Notes under the pieces: generated by a model
Told to the model about the DNA's origin: nothing
The model's database searches: none
What the model saw: the letters and a program-made list of their open reading frames with translations, nothing else
Shown here: piece by piece, positions 1-8,358 of the stretch
Numbering within the stretch: the first letter of the stretch is position 1
How the letters are laid out: every line of letters begins with the position of its first letter
Position numbers and translations under genes: made by a program
Assembly (NCBI RefSeq): GCF_003570715.1
Contig: NZ_QXXQ01000011.1
Coordinates: 62,001-126,000, forward strand
Source: Gemmobacter lutimaris
GTDB taxonomy: Bacteria; Pseudomonadota; Alphaproteobacteria; Rhodobacterales; Rhodobacteraceae
DNA: 64,000 nucleotides
Direction: 5' to 3'

Positions 1-758
1 GCAAAGCGCGCACCATGGGCGGCGGACTGTGCGACATCGCTGTCAGTGGTATCGTCATGGCTGGCCAGATGCGCGCCCAGCCGCCGCGCCGCCGCAACCG
101 CCGCAGCCTCATGCGCCGCGCCCACCTTGGCCGACAGCGCCAGACGGTCAGCGACATGGGCGTCAAACTCGGCCTCGGTGAAGCCATGCTTGCCCATCAG
201 GTAATGCCGCAGTTGCGTCAGATCGCGGAACTGCCGCTGACCGGGCGTGTGGTCCATCAGGCTGACGATCCCCACCCCGTCGGCCGCGCCAAACTTGGCC
301 AGTTCCTCGGGCAGGGTTTCCGAACAGATTTCCGCCCGCAGATGCAGCCTGTGGTCGATCTTCAGCACGCCCGCCATTCCCAGGCCGAGAATGTCATCGG
401 CCAGCGCGCGGGCATATTCGCCATAACGCCCCTTCTTGCGCGAGGGCAAAGACCCCACCCGCAAGGCATCGAAAACCGTGGTGATGCCACAGCCCGCAAG
501 CTCGGCGTCATGGGCCAGAATCGCCGCCTCATGCGGCCATGGCACTTTGGGGCGCGGCTCGGTATGGCGCTCAAGATTGTCGGTATGCAACTCGATCATG
601 CCCGGCGCCAGAAAATCGCCACAGCAATCCAACGCGCCGGGCGGCAGATCTGTGCCTGCGCGGATTTCGGCGATCTCGCCCCCCGCAACCACCACAGCGC
701 CGGGCATCAGCCGGTCGGGCAGCACCAGAACCGCATTGCCCAGAATGAAATCGCCCAT
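1..758 (-). CDS. phnM: PhnM, alpha-D-ribose 1-methylphosphonate 5-triphosphate diphosphatase (5' part)
   Basis: This is the N-terminal ~252 residues of an amidohydrolase; the rest lies beyond the left edge. PhnM removes pyrophosphate from the ribosyl-methylphosphonate triphosphate intermediate in the carbon-phosphorus lyase pathway, in the cytoplasm. Residues ~56-66 carry the PhnM signature ELHTDNLERH, whose His and Asp are the expected metal-site residues, followed by a PRPKVPWPHEAA stretch typical of the family. The ATG at 758 follows GAGGGG at good spacing. Other phn genes are presumably outside the window. The flavin reductase gene at 894 is divergent. Recognition is from family signatures; the C-terminal half cannot be checked. 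Confidence 0.85.
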   Translation of the reverse strand, partial: MGDFILGNAVLVLPDRLMPGAVVVAGGEIAEIRAGTDLPPGALDCCGDFLAPGMIELHTDNLERHTEPRPKVPWPHEAAILAHDAELAGCGITTVFDALRVGSLPSRKKGRYGEYARALADDILGLGMAGVLKIDHRLHLRAEICSETLPEELAKFGAADGVGIVSLMDHTPGQRQFRDLTQLRHYLMGKHGFTEAEFDAHVADRLALSAKVGAAHEAAAVAAARRLGAHLASHDDTTDSDVAQSAAHGARF

Positions 759-893
759 CGCTGCCCCTCGCCCGCCGCCTGTGTCCCTGCCTATCCCGCC
801 ATGTCCGGCAGGAAAAGGGCACAGCCCGGTCTTGCCCTGCCCGCCGCGATGCCGCAAAACGGGTCCATCATGTCCGAGGCAGGAAACCGCAGC

Positions 894-1406
894 ATGACGG
901 CAGAGCTTTTCGACCCGGAGCGGGTGCCCGGCCCTGAAACCGCGCGCGACTTCCGCGATGCGCTTGGGCGCTTTGCGACCGGGGTTACACTGGTCACCAC
1001 CGAAGGGCCGCAAGGCCCTCTGGGCTTCACCGCCAACAGCTTTGCCTCGGTCTCGCTGGACCCGGCGCTGGTCTTGTGGTCGCCTGCCCGCAGCGCCAGC
1101 CGCTTTCCCGCTTTCGCCGCGGCCCGGCATTATGCCATCCATATCCTCGGGGTGGATCAGTTCGCCCGGATCGCGGATTTCGGCCGCGGCGGCCCCGGTT
1201 TCGGCGACAGCCAGCCCCTCCGCAATGCCGAGGGCGTGCCGCTGATCCCCGGTGCGCTTGCGCGGTTCGACTGCGAACAACATGCCACCCATGATGGCGG
1301 CGACCATCTGATCATCGTGGGCCGCGTGCTGCGCTTTACCCTGCGCGAGGGCGCGCCACTGGTGTTCAGCCAGGGTGCATGGGGCGGTTTTGCCCATGGC
1401 GGCTGA
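894..1406 (+). CDS. Flavin reductase family protein (FMN-binding split barrel)
   Basis: A 170-residue protein of the flavin reductase-like (DIM6/NTAB) family, which reduces FMN or FAD with NAD(P)H, often for a partner monooxygenase. Visible signatures are DFRDALGRFATGVTLVTT near residue 16, GFTANSFASVSLDPALVLWSP near 45, and a late HDGGDHLIIVGRVL stretch typical of the split-barrel fold. The ATG at 894 was chosen because AGGA lies 9 bases upstream; an in-frame ATG at 870 has no ribosome site. The open frame runs further upstream only because it shadows phnM. No monooxygenase partner is adjacent, so the physiological substrate is unknown. Confidence 0.85.
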   Translation: MTAELFDPERVPGPETARDFRDALGRFATGVTLVTTEGPQGPLGFTANSFASVSLDPALVLWSPARSASRFPAFAAARHYAIHILGVDQFARIADFGRGGPGFGDSQPLRNAEGVPLIPGALARFDCEQHATHDGGDHLIIVGRVLRFTLREGAPLVFSQGAWGGFAHGG

Positions 1407-1415
1407 GTGCCGCAT

Positions 1416-1444
1416 TTGCATCATGCGCCATATCTGCATATGTT
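1416..1444 (+). promoter_or_regulatory. Candidate promoter and operator of the ArsR/SqrR-like gene
   Basis: TTGCAT (1416-1421), 17 bases, TATGTT (1439-1444) form a plausible sigma-70 promoter. The inverted repeat CATAT-N4-ATATG (1429-1442) overlaps the spacer and -10, where a repressor would block transcription. It lies about 43 bases before the regulator's start codon, so autoregulation is the natural inference. No binding is shown. Confidence 0.45.
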
Positions 1445-1484
1445 GATACAAGTGACCGCGCCAAGTGACTGCGCCGAGGGGACC

Positions 1485-1856
1485 ATGAACGCATCCGCAC
1501 TTACACCCGTCGAACCCGAAGACACGATGCAGCCGCTGGAGGGCTGTGGCGGGCTTTCGGCCGAAGAGATGATGGTGCAGGCCACGGCGGCGGCGGGCTT
1601 TCTGAAGGCGCTGGCGCATGAAGGGCGGCTGATGATCCTGTGCCACCTGCAATCGGGCGAGAAGTCGGTGACCGAACTGGAACACCTGCTGTCGTCACGG
1701 CAGGCCGCCGTCAGCCAGCAACTCGCCCGGCTGCGGCTGGAGGGGCTGGTCAGTTGCCGCCGCGAAGGCAAGGTCATGTATTACTCGATCCAGGACCCGA
1801 AGGTCGCCACCGCAATCGGCATGGTCTACGAACTGTTCTGCCAGCCACCGGGTTGA
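1485..1856 (+). CDS. ArsR-family repressor, SqrR/BigR-like persulfide sensor
   Basis: A 123-residue winged-helix repressor of the ArsR family, started at the ATG following GAGGGGACC. The HTH spans roughly residues 60-95 (SVTELEHLLSSRQAAVSQQLARLRLEGLV). Cys53 (LMILCHL, helix 2) and Cys119 (YELFC, helix 5) are 66 residues apart, the same spacing as the reactive pair of SqrR and BigR, which form a tetrasulfide with persulfides and release DNA. Cys21 and Cys91 are extra. A persulfide dioxygenase/YeeE operon of the type such repressors control lies ~7 kb downstream, an obvious target, though not adjacent. Confidence is high for ArsR, good for the sulfur-sensing subgroup. Confidence 0.8.
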   Translation: MNASALTPVEPEDTMQPLEGCGGLSAEEMMVQATAAAGFLKALAHEGRLMILCHLQSGEKSVTELEHLLSSRQAAVSQQLARLRLEGLVSCRREGKVMYYSIQDPKVATAIGMVYELFCQPPG

Positions 1857-1962
1857 CCCGACCTACCAGACAGGGCCCGCAAGACAGGGCCCGACAGACA
1901 AGGTTTGACTTTTCCCCCCTCCCACCCGACAACGTGTTAGCGCCAACGGGGAGGGAAGCGCC

Positions 1963-3264
1963 ATGTTCCAGCGATTTGTCGCCATTCTTCTGCTCTGTGC
2001 AGGTCTGGCATTGCCGGGGTCAGCCCGCGCGGCCGAGGTGTCGGCAGCAGAGGTGATGACAGGCTGGTATCGGCTGATCCTTGAACTCGTGCGCCACACG
2101 CCCACCTATTCCCCGCCGGTCGCCGCCCGCGCCTTCGGCTATCTGGGCGTCACGGTCTGGGAAGTGGAGGCCGCAACCTCGGGCCGCGGCGACACTTTGG
2201 CCGGGCAGCTGAACGGGCTGTCGCCGCGGCCCGAATTGTCCGCCGGGCTGGACCCGGCCATCGCCATGCAGGGTGCCATGGCCCGCGCCGTGCCCTATTT
2301 CTTTGGCAATACCGGCCCGACCGGCCAGCGCGCCATGGCGGCAATGGACAAGCGGCTGACCGAACGGCTGGGCGCAGGTTCTGACGCCACGCTTGTGGCT
2401 GAAAGCCTTGCCGCCGGGCAGCGCATCGCCGATCACATCATCGCCTGGTCCGAAAGCGACGGCGGCGCGAAGGTCGAGAATATGGGTTTCCCCGAAACCT
2501 ATGTGCTGACCGCTGGTCCCGCGCATTGGGTGCCCACGTCGGCCATCGTGCAGCAACAGAAACCCCTGCTGCCCGACTGGGGCCGCAACCGTCCCTTCGC
2601 CATGCCGGAAGGCAATGCCTGCCCGCTGCCCGCACCGCCCGCCTATAGCGAGGCGCCGGGATCGGCCTTCCATGCCGAGGCGCAGGAGGTCTACGACACC
2701 TCGCGCAGCCTGACGCCCGAACAATTGGCCATCGCGCGCTTCTGGTCGGACGATCCGATGCTGTCGCCCACCCCGCCCGGCCACTGGCTGACCATCCTGC
2801 TGGATCAGGCGGAGGCTGCCAATCTGTCCGATGACCGGCTGGCCGAGGCGCTGGCGCGGCTGGGCATCGGCATGGGAGATGCTTTCATCGGCTGCTGGCA
2901 CAGCAAGTTCGAATTCGATCTGGTGCGCCCCGTCACCTATATCCGCCGCGTGATCGACCCGACGTGGGAGCCGCAGTTGATCACCCCGCCCTTCCCCGAA
3001 TACCCGTCGGGCCACAGCACCCTGTCCGGCGCGGCGGCCGAGGTGATGACGGCAATCTTCGGGGAGGATCACGCCTTCGACGACAGCACGCATGAGGATG
3101 ACGGCCTGCCCGCCCGCCATTTCGCCGATTTCCGCGCGGCGGCGCAGGAAGCGGCGGTCTCGCGCCTTTATGGCGGCATCCATTTCCGCGCCGCCATTGA
3201 GCGCGGGCTGGCACAGGGCGCCTGTATTGCAGGCCACGCCAATGCGCTGAGGATGCGGCAATGA
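1963..3264 (+). CDS. Secreted vanadium-dependent haloperoxidase-like (PAP2 superfamily) protein
   Basis: A 433-residue exported protein with a signal peptide ending in ARA-A around residue 23. The vanadate/phosphate pocket motifs are present: K-x6-R (KFEFDLVR near 314), YPSGHS (near 344) and SRLYGGIHFR (near 398), the last His being the vanadate-ligating position. Vanadium haloperoxidases oxidise halides with hydrogen peroxide; relatives with the same fold are phosphatases, and substrate cannot be told from sequence. The gene overlaps the next by ATGA (3261-3264), so the two are translationally coupled. AGGGAAGCGCC precedes the ATG. Confidence 0.8.
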   Translation: MFQRFVAILLLCAGLALPGSARAAEVSAAEVMTGWYRLILELVRHTPTYSPPVAARAFGYLGVTVWEVEAATSGRGDTLAGQLNGLSPRPELSAGLDPAIAMQGAMARAVPYFFGNTGPTGQRAMAAMDKRLTERLGAGSDATLVAESLAAGQRIADHIIAWSESDGGAKVENMGFPETYVLTAGPAHWVPTSAIVQQQKPLLPDWGRNRPFAMPEGNACPLPAPPAYSEAPGSAFHAEAQEVYDTSRSLTPEQLAIARFWSDDPMLSPTPPGHWLTILLDQAEAANLSDDRLAEALARLGIGMGDAFIGCWHSKFEFDLVRPVTYIRRVIDPTWEPQLITPPFPEYPSGHSTLSGAAAEVMTAIFGEDHAFDDSTHEDDGLPARHFADFRAAAQEAAVSRLYGGIHFRAAIERGLAQGACIAGHANALRMRQ

Positions 3265-4820
3265 CCGCCCGCGCCCTGTTGGTGCTGACTCTGGGCACCC
3301 TGCCCGCACAGGCCGAAACCCCGGCTGTGCCCCGGTTCGAAGCCTTCATCGGCGGCCCGGAACACAGCTTCACCGGCGAATGGCAATATATGGTCGGCGG
3401 CGGCGTCGCGGCTTTTGACTGTTCCGGCGACGGGCGGCCCGAGTTGTTCATGGCAGGCGGCACCACCCCCGCGAGCCTCTGGCGCAATGACAGCACGCCC
3501 GGCAAGCTGGCCTTCACCCCGCTGGATCGTGCGGAAACCGCGCTGGACGGTGTGACCGGAGCCTGGCCCCTCGACATCGACAGCGACGGCATCACCGATC
3601 TGGCAGTGCTGCGCGTCGGAGAAAATCACCTGTTGCGGGGCTTGGGCGATTGTCGGTTTGAACCGGCCAACGCGCTCTGGGGCTTCGACGGGGGCGACGC
3701 ATGGTCCACTGCCTTCGCCGCCACATGGGAGGCAGGCAGCGCCTTCCCCACACTCGCCATCGGCAATTACATCGACCGCGCGGAAGAGGCTTTCCCTTGG
3801 GGAAGCTGCACCGACAACTGGCTGCATCGCGGCACCGCCACCGGCTTTGCCCCGCCGCTGGCGCTGACGCCATCCTATTGCAGCCTGTCGATGCTGTTCA
3901 CCGACTGGAACCGCAGCGGACGGCCCAGCCTGCGAGTGTCGAATGACCGCGAATATTACAAGGGCGGGCAGGAACAGCTCTGGCATCTCGACCCCGGCGC
4001 GTCGCCCCGGCTTTATACGCCGGACGAGGGCTGGCAGCGACTGCGCATCTGGGGCATGGGCATCGCCGGGTCCGATCTGGATGGCGACGGCTACCCGGAG
4101 TTTTACCTCACCTCGATGGCCGACAACAAGTTGCAGGTGCTGGCACAGCCCGGCCCGGAGGCTCTGCCGCGCTACCGCGACGATGCCTTCCCGCGCGGTG
4201 CCCATGCCCAGCGGCCCTATACCGGCGGCGATGTGCGGCCCTCGACCGCCTGGCACCCCGAGTTTGCCGATGTGAACAACGATGGCCGCGCCGATCTGTT
4301 CGTTGCCAAGGGCAATGTCTCTGCCATGCCGGATTTCGCGGCGGACGACCCGAACAACCTGCTGTTGCAACGTGCCGACGGCACGTTTTACGAGGCCGGG
4401 GCCGAGGCGGGTGTGGCGTCGATGAAGGTGGCGCGTGGCGGTGCCGTCACCGATCTGGATGGCGACGGCTGGCTGGATCTGGTGGTGGTGAACCGCAACG
4501 CCCCGGTCGAGATCTGGCGTAACACCGGCACCGGGGCGCCCGGCACGTGGATCGCGCTGCGCCCCGAACAGCCCGCACCGAACCGCGACGCGGTGAATGG
4601 CTGGGTGGAAGTGCGGACCGAAGGCAAAACCCAAAGGCAGGAAATCACTGTGGGCGGCGGCCATGGCGGTGGACAGCTTGGCCCGCGCCATTTCGGCCTT
4701 GGCACCGCGTCAGAGGCCGAAGTGCGGGTGATCTGGCCTGATGGCACGGCGGGCGACTGGATGACGCTGACTGCCGGTCAGGTCTGGCGCCTGCCACGGG
4801 ATGCGCCCCCGTCGCGGTAA
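3261..4820 (+). CDS. FG-GAP repeat / ASPIC-UnbV (CRTAC1-like) secreted protein
   Basis: A 519-residue secreted beta-propeller protein with a short signal peptide (cleavage near AQA-E). At least five calcium-binding FG-GAP loops are visible: DCSGDGRPELF, DIDSDGITDLAV, DLDGDGYPEFYL, DVNNDGRADLFVA and DLDGDGWLDLVVV. The C-terminus has the ASPIC/UnbV pattern (GGGHGGGQLGPRHFGLG, then VRVIWPDG). It probably binds calcium in the periplasm or outside the cell and may act with the haloperoxidase encoded immediately upstream, with which it overlaps by four bases. No enzymatic role can be assigned. Confidence 0.8.
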   Translation: MTARALLVLTLGTLPAQAETPAVPRFEAFIGGPEHSFTGEWQYMVGGGVAAFDCSGDGRPELFMAGGTTPASLWRNDSTPGKLAFTPLDRAETALDGVTGAWPLDIDSDGITDLAVLRVGENHLLRGLGDCRFEPANALWGFDGGDAWSTAFAATWEAGSAFPTLAIGNYIDRAEEAFPWGSCTDNWLHRGTATGFAPPLALTPSYCSLSMLFTDWNRSGRPSLRVSNDREYYKGGQEQLWHLDPGASPRLYTPDEGWQRLRIWGMGIAGSDLDGDGYPEFYLTSMADNKLQVLAQPGPEALPRYRDDAFPRGAHAQRPYTGGDVRPSTAWHPEFADVNNDGRADLFVAKGNVSAMPDFAADDPNNLLLQRADGTFYEAGAEAGVASMKVARGGAVTDLDGDGWLDLVVVNRNAPVEIWRNTGTGAPGTWIALRPEQPAPNRDAVNGWVEVRTEGKTQRQEITVGGGHGGGQLGPRHFGLGTASEAEVRVIWPDGTAGDWMTLTAGQVWRLPRDAPPSR

Positions 4821-4824
4821 GACT

Positions 4825-4845
4825 GCCCCGCCCGACAGGCGGGGC
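4825..4845. terminator. Hairpin between convergent genes
   Basis: A perfect 8-bp stem GCCCCGCC/GGCGGGGC with a 5-base loop lies between the FG-GAP gene (ends 4820) and gapR (ends 4852). There is no strong T-run on either strand, so it is a weak terminator candidate. Confidence 0.4.
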
Positions 4846-4851
4846 CGGTCA

Positions 4852-5103
4852 TCACTGCATACCCAGAGCCTGCTTGTAGATCTCCAGCACGGCCTCTTCC
4901 TCTGCCAGTTGATCCTTGTCTTTCTTGCGCATGGAAATGATCGACCGCAGCGCCTTGGTGTCATAGCCCCGGCCCTTGGCCTCGGCATAGACTTCCTTGA
5001 TCTGTTCGGCGATGTCCTTCTTTTCCTGCTCCAGATGCTCGATCCGTTCGACGAACTGACGCAGTTCGTCGGCGGTTACCTCATAGGCGTCTTGTTGGCT
5101 CAT
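4852..5103 (-). CDS. gapR: GapR-family (DUF2312) nucleoid protein
   Basis: An 83-residue all-helical coiled-coil protein matching GapR in length and sequence (LRQFVERIEHLEQEKKDI then a lysine-rich GYDTKALRSIISMRKKD region). In Caulobacter GapR binds overtwisted AT-rich DNA ahead of forks and polymerases and stimulates topoisomerases. The ATG at 5103 follows AAGAGGAAGAGCAAG; longer in-frame extensions lack support. It is convergent with the FG-GAP gene and downstream of the nitroreductase on the same strand (74-base gap). Confidence 0.93.
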   Translation of the reverse strand: MSQQDAYEVTADELRQFVERIEHLEQEKKDIAEQIKEVYAEAKGRGYDTKALRSIISMRKKDKDQLAEEEAVLEIYKQALGMQ

Positions 5104-5177
5104 CTTGCTCTTCCTCTTGCGCGGGATCGCGGCCCCGCCTTCCCTAGCGCCCGTGCGGGGGCGGATCAAGCGCAGCG

Positions 5178-5813
5178 TCAGACGATCTCGGCCATGCGGG
5201 CAAAAGGCAGCCGGGGGGCGCGGGGGTTCACCTTTTCCGGCAGGCCATAGCCAAGGTTCATCAGGAAATTCACCTCCCACGGCCGCCCCTGCAGAAAGGC
5301 ATCGGCCACCTTCGCCTTGTCAAAGCCCGACATCGGCCCGCAATCCAGCCCCAAAGCCCGCGCCGCGATCAGGAAATAGCCCGCCTGCAATGTGCCGTTG
5401 CGCTGCGCGCTTTCCCGCGCCGCATCAAGGGACTTGTTGTAATATCCCTGCACATCGGCCTGCGGCCAAAGTTCGGGCAGGTTCCGCCAGAATTCCAGAT
5501 CGTAGCACAGGATCGCCGTCGCGGGCGCTGCCATGGTCTTGTCATGGTTGCCCCGGCTCATTGCCGGGGACAGCCGGGCCTTGCCCTCGGGCGTGGTGAC
5601 GAAGATCACCCGCAGCGGTTGCTGGTTGAAGGCGGTCGGCCCCATCTTCGCCAGATCAAGCACCTGTTCCAGCAACTGCGCCGGAACGGGACGGTCCTGC
5701 CAGCCGTGATGGGTCTGCGCTGCGCGGAATAGCAGGTCCAGCCCCGCTTCCGGCAGGTCGGACATGGCCGCCCGTGCCGCCTCGATCCGCTCGACCGTCA
5801 CCATTTCCGTCAT
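5178..5813 (-). CDS. Nitroreductase family protein, RutE-like (probable malonic semialdehyde reductase)
   Basis: A 211-residue FMN nitroreductase-fold protein. LAKMGPTAFNQQPLRVIFVTTPEGKARL (~50-80), the WPQADVQGYYNKSL and GLDCGPMSGFDKAKVADAF stretches resemble the RutE/HadB subfamily, which reduces 3-oxopropanoate (malonic semialdehyde) to 3-hydroxypropanoate. That product would be relevant to the pyrimidine/beta-alanine genes at 21-32 kb, though this gene is not linked to them. The start at 5813 follows GGGAGG with 7-base spacing. A general nitroreductase role is the alternative. Confidence 0.75.
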   Translation of the reverse strand: MTEMVTVERIEAARAAMSDLPEAGLDLLFRAAQTHHGWQDRPVPAQLLEQVLDLAKMGPTAFNQQPLRVIFVTTPEGKARLSPAMSRGNHDKTMAAPATAILCYDLEFWRNLPELWPQADVQGYYNKSLDAARESAQRNGTLQAGYFLIAARALGLDCGPMSGFDKAKVADAFLQGRPWEVNFLMNLGYGLPEKVNPRAPRLPFARMAEIV

Positions 5814-5966
5814 TCCCGCACCTCCCGTAATGCTATTGCAGACTTGCCAGCGCCCCGCCGCTTCGGTTAGGCCGGAACTTGGCCTGCGGCCAGCCTGCAC
5901 AGATTCCCGCCCCCGGCAAGGGCACAGAAGGGAACGACAGGCACGACAGACGAAGGGGATAACACG

Positions 5967-6182
5967 ATGCAACTGCTGATCCTGCTCGGGGCCGCCGTAT
6001 CGCTTGCCGGAATCGGAGGGCTGATCTGGTGCATCCTGCTGGCCGTGAAGGCACGCAGCACCTCGGCCAATGACGAGGAACTGCGCGTCCGGCTTCAGCG
6101 CGTCGTGGTGATGAACATGGGTGCGCTTGGCGTTTCGGCCATCGGGCTCATGTTGGTAGTCACCGGCATCCTGCTGACCTGA
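5967..6182 (+). CDS. Small two-helix membrane protein, unknown
   Basis: A 71-residue protein with two hydrophobic segments (about residues 2-26 and 48-70) joined by a charged loop (KARSTSANDEELRVRLQR). AAGGGG precedes the ATG. It is convergent with the FadB-like gene. No family was recognised; a membrane location is the only safe statement. Confidence 0.65.
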   Translation: MQLLILLGAAVSLAGIGGLIWCILLAVKARSTSANDEELRVRLQRVVVMNMGALGVSAIGLMLVVTGILLT

Positions 6183-6191
6183 TCCGCCAGC

Positions 6192-8009
6192 TCAGCGGTT
6201 CAGATCCGCGAAGTGACCGCCGCGCGCGCCCAGATCCTCGATCAGAGGCGCGGGGGACCACAGGTCGGGGCGTTCTTCCGCCCAGCCTTGCAGATCGTGG
6301 CGCAACAGGATCGGGCCACGCCGGTCAGCCCAGAACATTGGCCCCCCCTGCCAGCGCGCAAAGCCGTTGCCCGCCATCAGCGCGAAATCCACATCTGACG
6401 GACGTGCCACCAGCCCCTCGCCCAGAAGTCGCGCGCCCTCGTTCGCCATGGCGCCCAGAACACGACCGGAAAGACGCGGGACGACAGCGGCGGCCGGCTG
6501 TTCCGGCGCATCCGGCACCAGCGATTTCAACCCGTAATCCAGCAGCGCCCCCGCCAGTGCCGCAGGTGTCTCACCCTGCGCAATCAGATAGGCCACCGCC
6601 GCGCGCCCCTTGGCCATGACGCGGGCGCCGATGCCGCCCGGCGCGGCGCAACGCAGCGCCTCCATCCCCAGACGGCGGGCCAGCGCAATGGCACGCGCCT
6701 GAGCAGCCCCCGAGGTCTGCGGCCCCGCGACGACCTCGATCAGCCGCCCTCCCGCCGGACGGAAGCCCAGAATATCGGCCATGCGTGCAGCATCCGCCGC
6801 CAGATCGGCCCGACCGATCAGCGCCAGCGTGGTGCCCGGCATCGTGGCCTCGACCGCCTCGGCCAGAAAGCCCGCCTCGCCCAGCAGGACCAGCTCGCAC
6901 CCCTCCAGCGCCGCAGCCCCCAAGGCAGGCGTCAGCCGCGCCCATTGCGCATCGCGGGCCGCAGGCTGCATATGCCCTTCGGTCACCTGCCGTTCCTGCG
7001 CGGTGGCAATCCGTTCCAGCGCCTCGACCAGCCGGGGGCGGTTGGGATCGACCAGCACCACCTCCAGCCCGGCCATCAAGGCGGGCAGCGCCAGATCGGC
7101 GGTGCGGGCCCCGAAGATCCCGATGCGACGCGGCGCCGGAGGGCTGACAGTCCCGACCGGCAGCCGCTGCGCCCCGCGTTCGGCGAAGAAGGCATGACGC
7201 AGCGCCTGCGCCTCCGGCGTGCCGACCAGATCGTCGAAGGCCGCGCGTTCGAATGCCTGCCCCATGTCGAAGGGCAACAGTTGCGCCGCCTCGACACAAT
7301 CCACGATGCGGGCAGGTGCGGGTAGACGCCCCCGCTCTACCTTGGTTCGTGCCGACGCGATGGCGCGATGGAAGGCGATCCCGTCGCGCAGCCCGTCGGT
7401 CCTGTCACTGCTGCGCAGAAAGGGCTGACCCGCCATCGCCTGCGCGCGGCGCAGCGCCGCTGCCTCCAGCCCGTCCTCGACTACCTCGTCCAACAGCCCC
7501 AGCGCCAGCGCCTCGGCCGCCTGCACCGGCTTGCCACCCAGCATAAGGCGCAGCGCATGTTCGGCACCGATCAGGCGCGGCAGCCGCTGCGTCCCCCCCG
7601 CGCCCGGCAGGATACCCAGTGTCACCTCGGGGAACCCGACCCGCGCCGAAGCCAGCGCCACCCGCGCATGCGCGGCAAGCGCCAGTTCCAGCCCGCCCCC
7701 CAGCGCCGTGCCATGGATCGCCGCGACGACCGGCTTGGTGCAAGCTTCGATGCGGTCGCAAAGATCAGGCAGGGCCGGGTCGGCGGGCGGCTGGCCGAAC
7801 TCGGAAATATCGGCGCCGACCGGGAAGCTGCGCCCTTCGGCCCGGATGACGATTGCGGTGATCGCCGGATCGGCCTCGGCCTTGGTCAAAGCGGCAAGGA
7901 TCGCGGCGCGCAGCCCCTTGCCCAAGGCATTGACCGGGGCAGAATCCAACACCAGAACCGCAACCGTATCCCGATGTTCCAGCCGCACCGGATGCCCGTT
8001 TTCCGCCAT
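6192..8009 (-). CDS. FadB-like fusion: enoyl-CoA hydratase plus degenerate 3-hydroxyacyl-CoA dehydrogenase
   Basis: A 605-residue protein, shorter than typical FadB/FadJ (~700). Residues ~1-190 form a crotonase domain with the oxyanion and acid residues intact (ALGGGLELAL near 107; GFPEVTLGILPGAGGTQRLP near 127). The following dehydrogenase domain keeps the framework but not the chemistry: the dinucleotide loop reads IGIFGARTADLALP instead of GxGxxG, and the HFFxPA segment carrying the catalytic His is replaced by FRPAGG before RLIEVV. It is therefore expected to hydrate enoyl-CoA but not to oxidise the product with NAD. The start at 8009 is chosen by homology, as the upstream frame is unlike the family. 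Confidence 0.8.
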   Translation of the reverse strand: MAENGHPVRLEHRDTVAVLVLDSAPVNALGKGLRAAILAALTKAEADPAITAIVIRAEGRSFPVGADISEFGQPPADPALPDLCDRIEACTKPVVAAIHGTALGGGLELALAAHARVALASARVGFPEVTLGILPGAGGTQRLPRLIGAEHALRLMLGGKPVQAAEALALGLLDEVVEDGLEAAALRRAQAMAGQPFLRSSDRTDGLRDGIAFHRAIASARTKVERGRLPAPARIVDCVEAAQLLPFDMGQAFERAAFDDLVGTPEAQALRHAFFAERGAQRLPVGTVSPPAPRRIGIFGARTADLALPALMAGLEVVLVDPNRPRLVEALERIATAQERQVTEGHMQPAARDAQWARLTPALGAAALEGCELVLLGEAGFLAEAVEATMPGTTLALIGRADLAADAARMADILGFRPAGGRLIEVVAGPQTSGAAQARAIALARRLGMEALRCAAPGGIGARVMAKGRAAVAYLIAQGETPAALAGALLDYGLKSLVPDAPEQPAAAVVPRLSGRVLGAMANEGARLLGEGLVARPSDVDFALMAGNGFARWQGGPMFWADRRGPILLRHDLQGWAEERPDLWSPAPLIEDLGARGGHFADLNR

Positions 8010-8152
8010 GCCCGCCCCCTTGCACATAGGGGCAGTAAGACGCCAAACCGGGCGATTGGCAATCCCGCCACGCCCGGTTTTGCTGTCAGACCAAGCCTTT
8101 GCCGCCGTTTTGGGCGACGGATCGCCCGCCCTTTCCCTTCGGGACTGCGGCG

Positions 8153-8341
8153 TCAGACCGGCATATTGTCGAAACCGGCCTCGATCTCGGCATCCTCGGC
8201 CGCCCGTTCGGCGGCCGTTTTCGGTGTGATCGGGGCAAGCGGCATCATTGCCGCGGGCAATACCCCGATCAGGGCCTGCATTTCGGCAAAGAGACCCATC
8301 AGCCCCTGCTGCTCTGCGCGTTCCTGCTGCTTGTCGGTCAT
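8153..8341 (-). CDS. Small hypothetical protein
   Basis: A 62-residue charged protein (KQQERAEQQG near the N-terminus, TAAERAAEDAEIEAGFDNMPV at the end) preceded by GGAGGAGAGAGCG. It lies 17 bases after the DksA-like gene and is probably co-transcribed with it. The strong ribosome site and operon position support expression; function unknown. Confidence 0.6.
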   Translation of the reverse strand: MTDKQQERAEQQGLMGLFAEMQALIGVLPAAMMPLAPITPKTAAERAAEDAEIEAGFDNMPV

Positions 8342-8358
8342 CGCTCTCTCCTCCATCG

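Noticed and set aside
15-893. Plus-strand open frame fused ahead of the flavin reductase
   Set aside because: It is the reverse-strand shadow of phnM; composition is Arg/Gln-rich and the reductase has its own ribosome site at 894.
2020-3309. Minus-strand 429-residue frame
   Set aside because: It lies opposite the haloperoxidase gene, which has a signal peptide and active-site motifs; the minus frame shows no domain.
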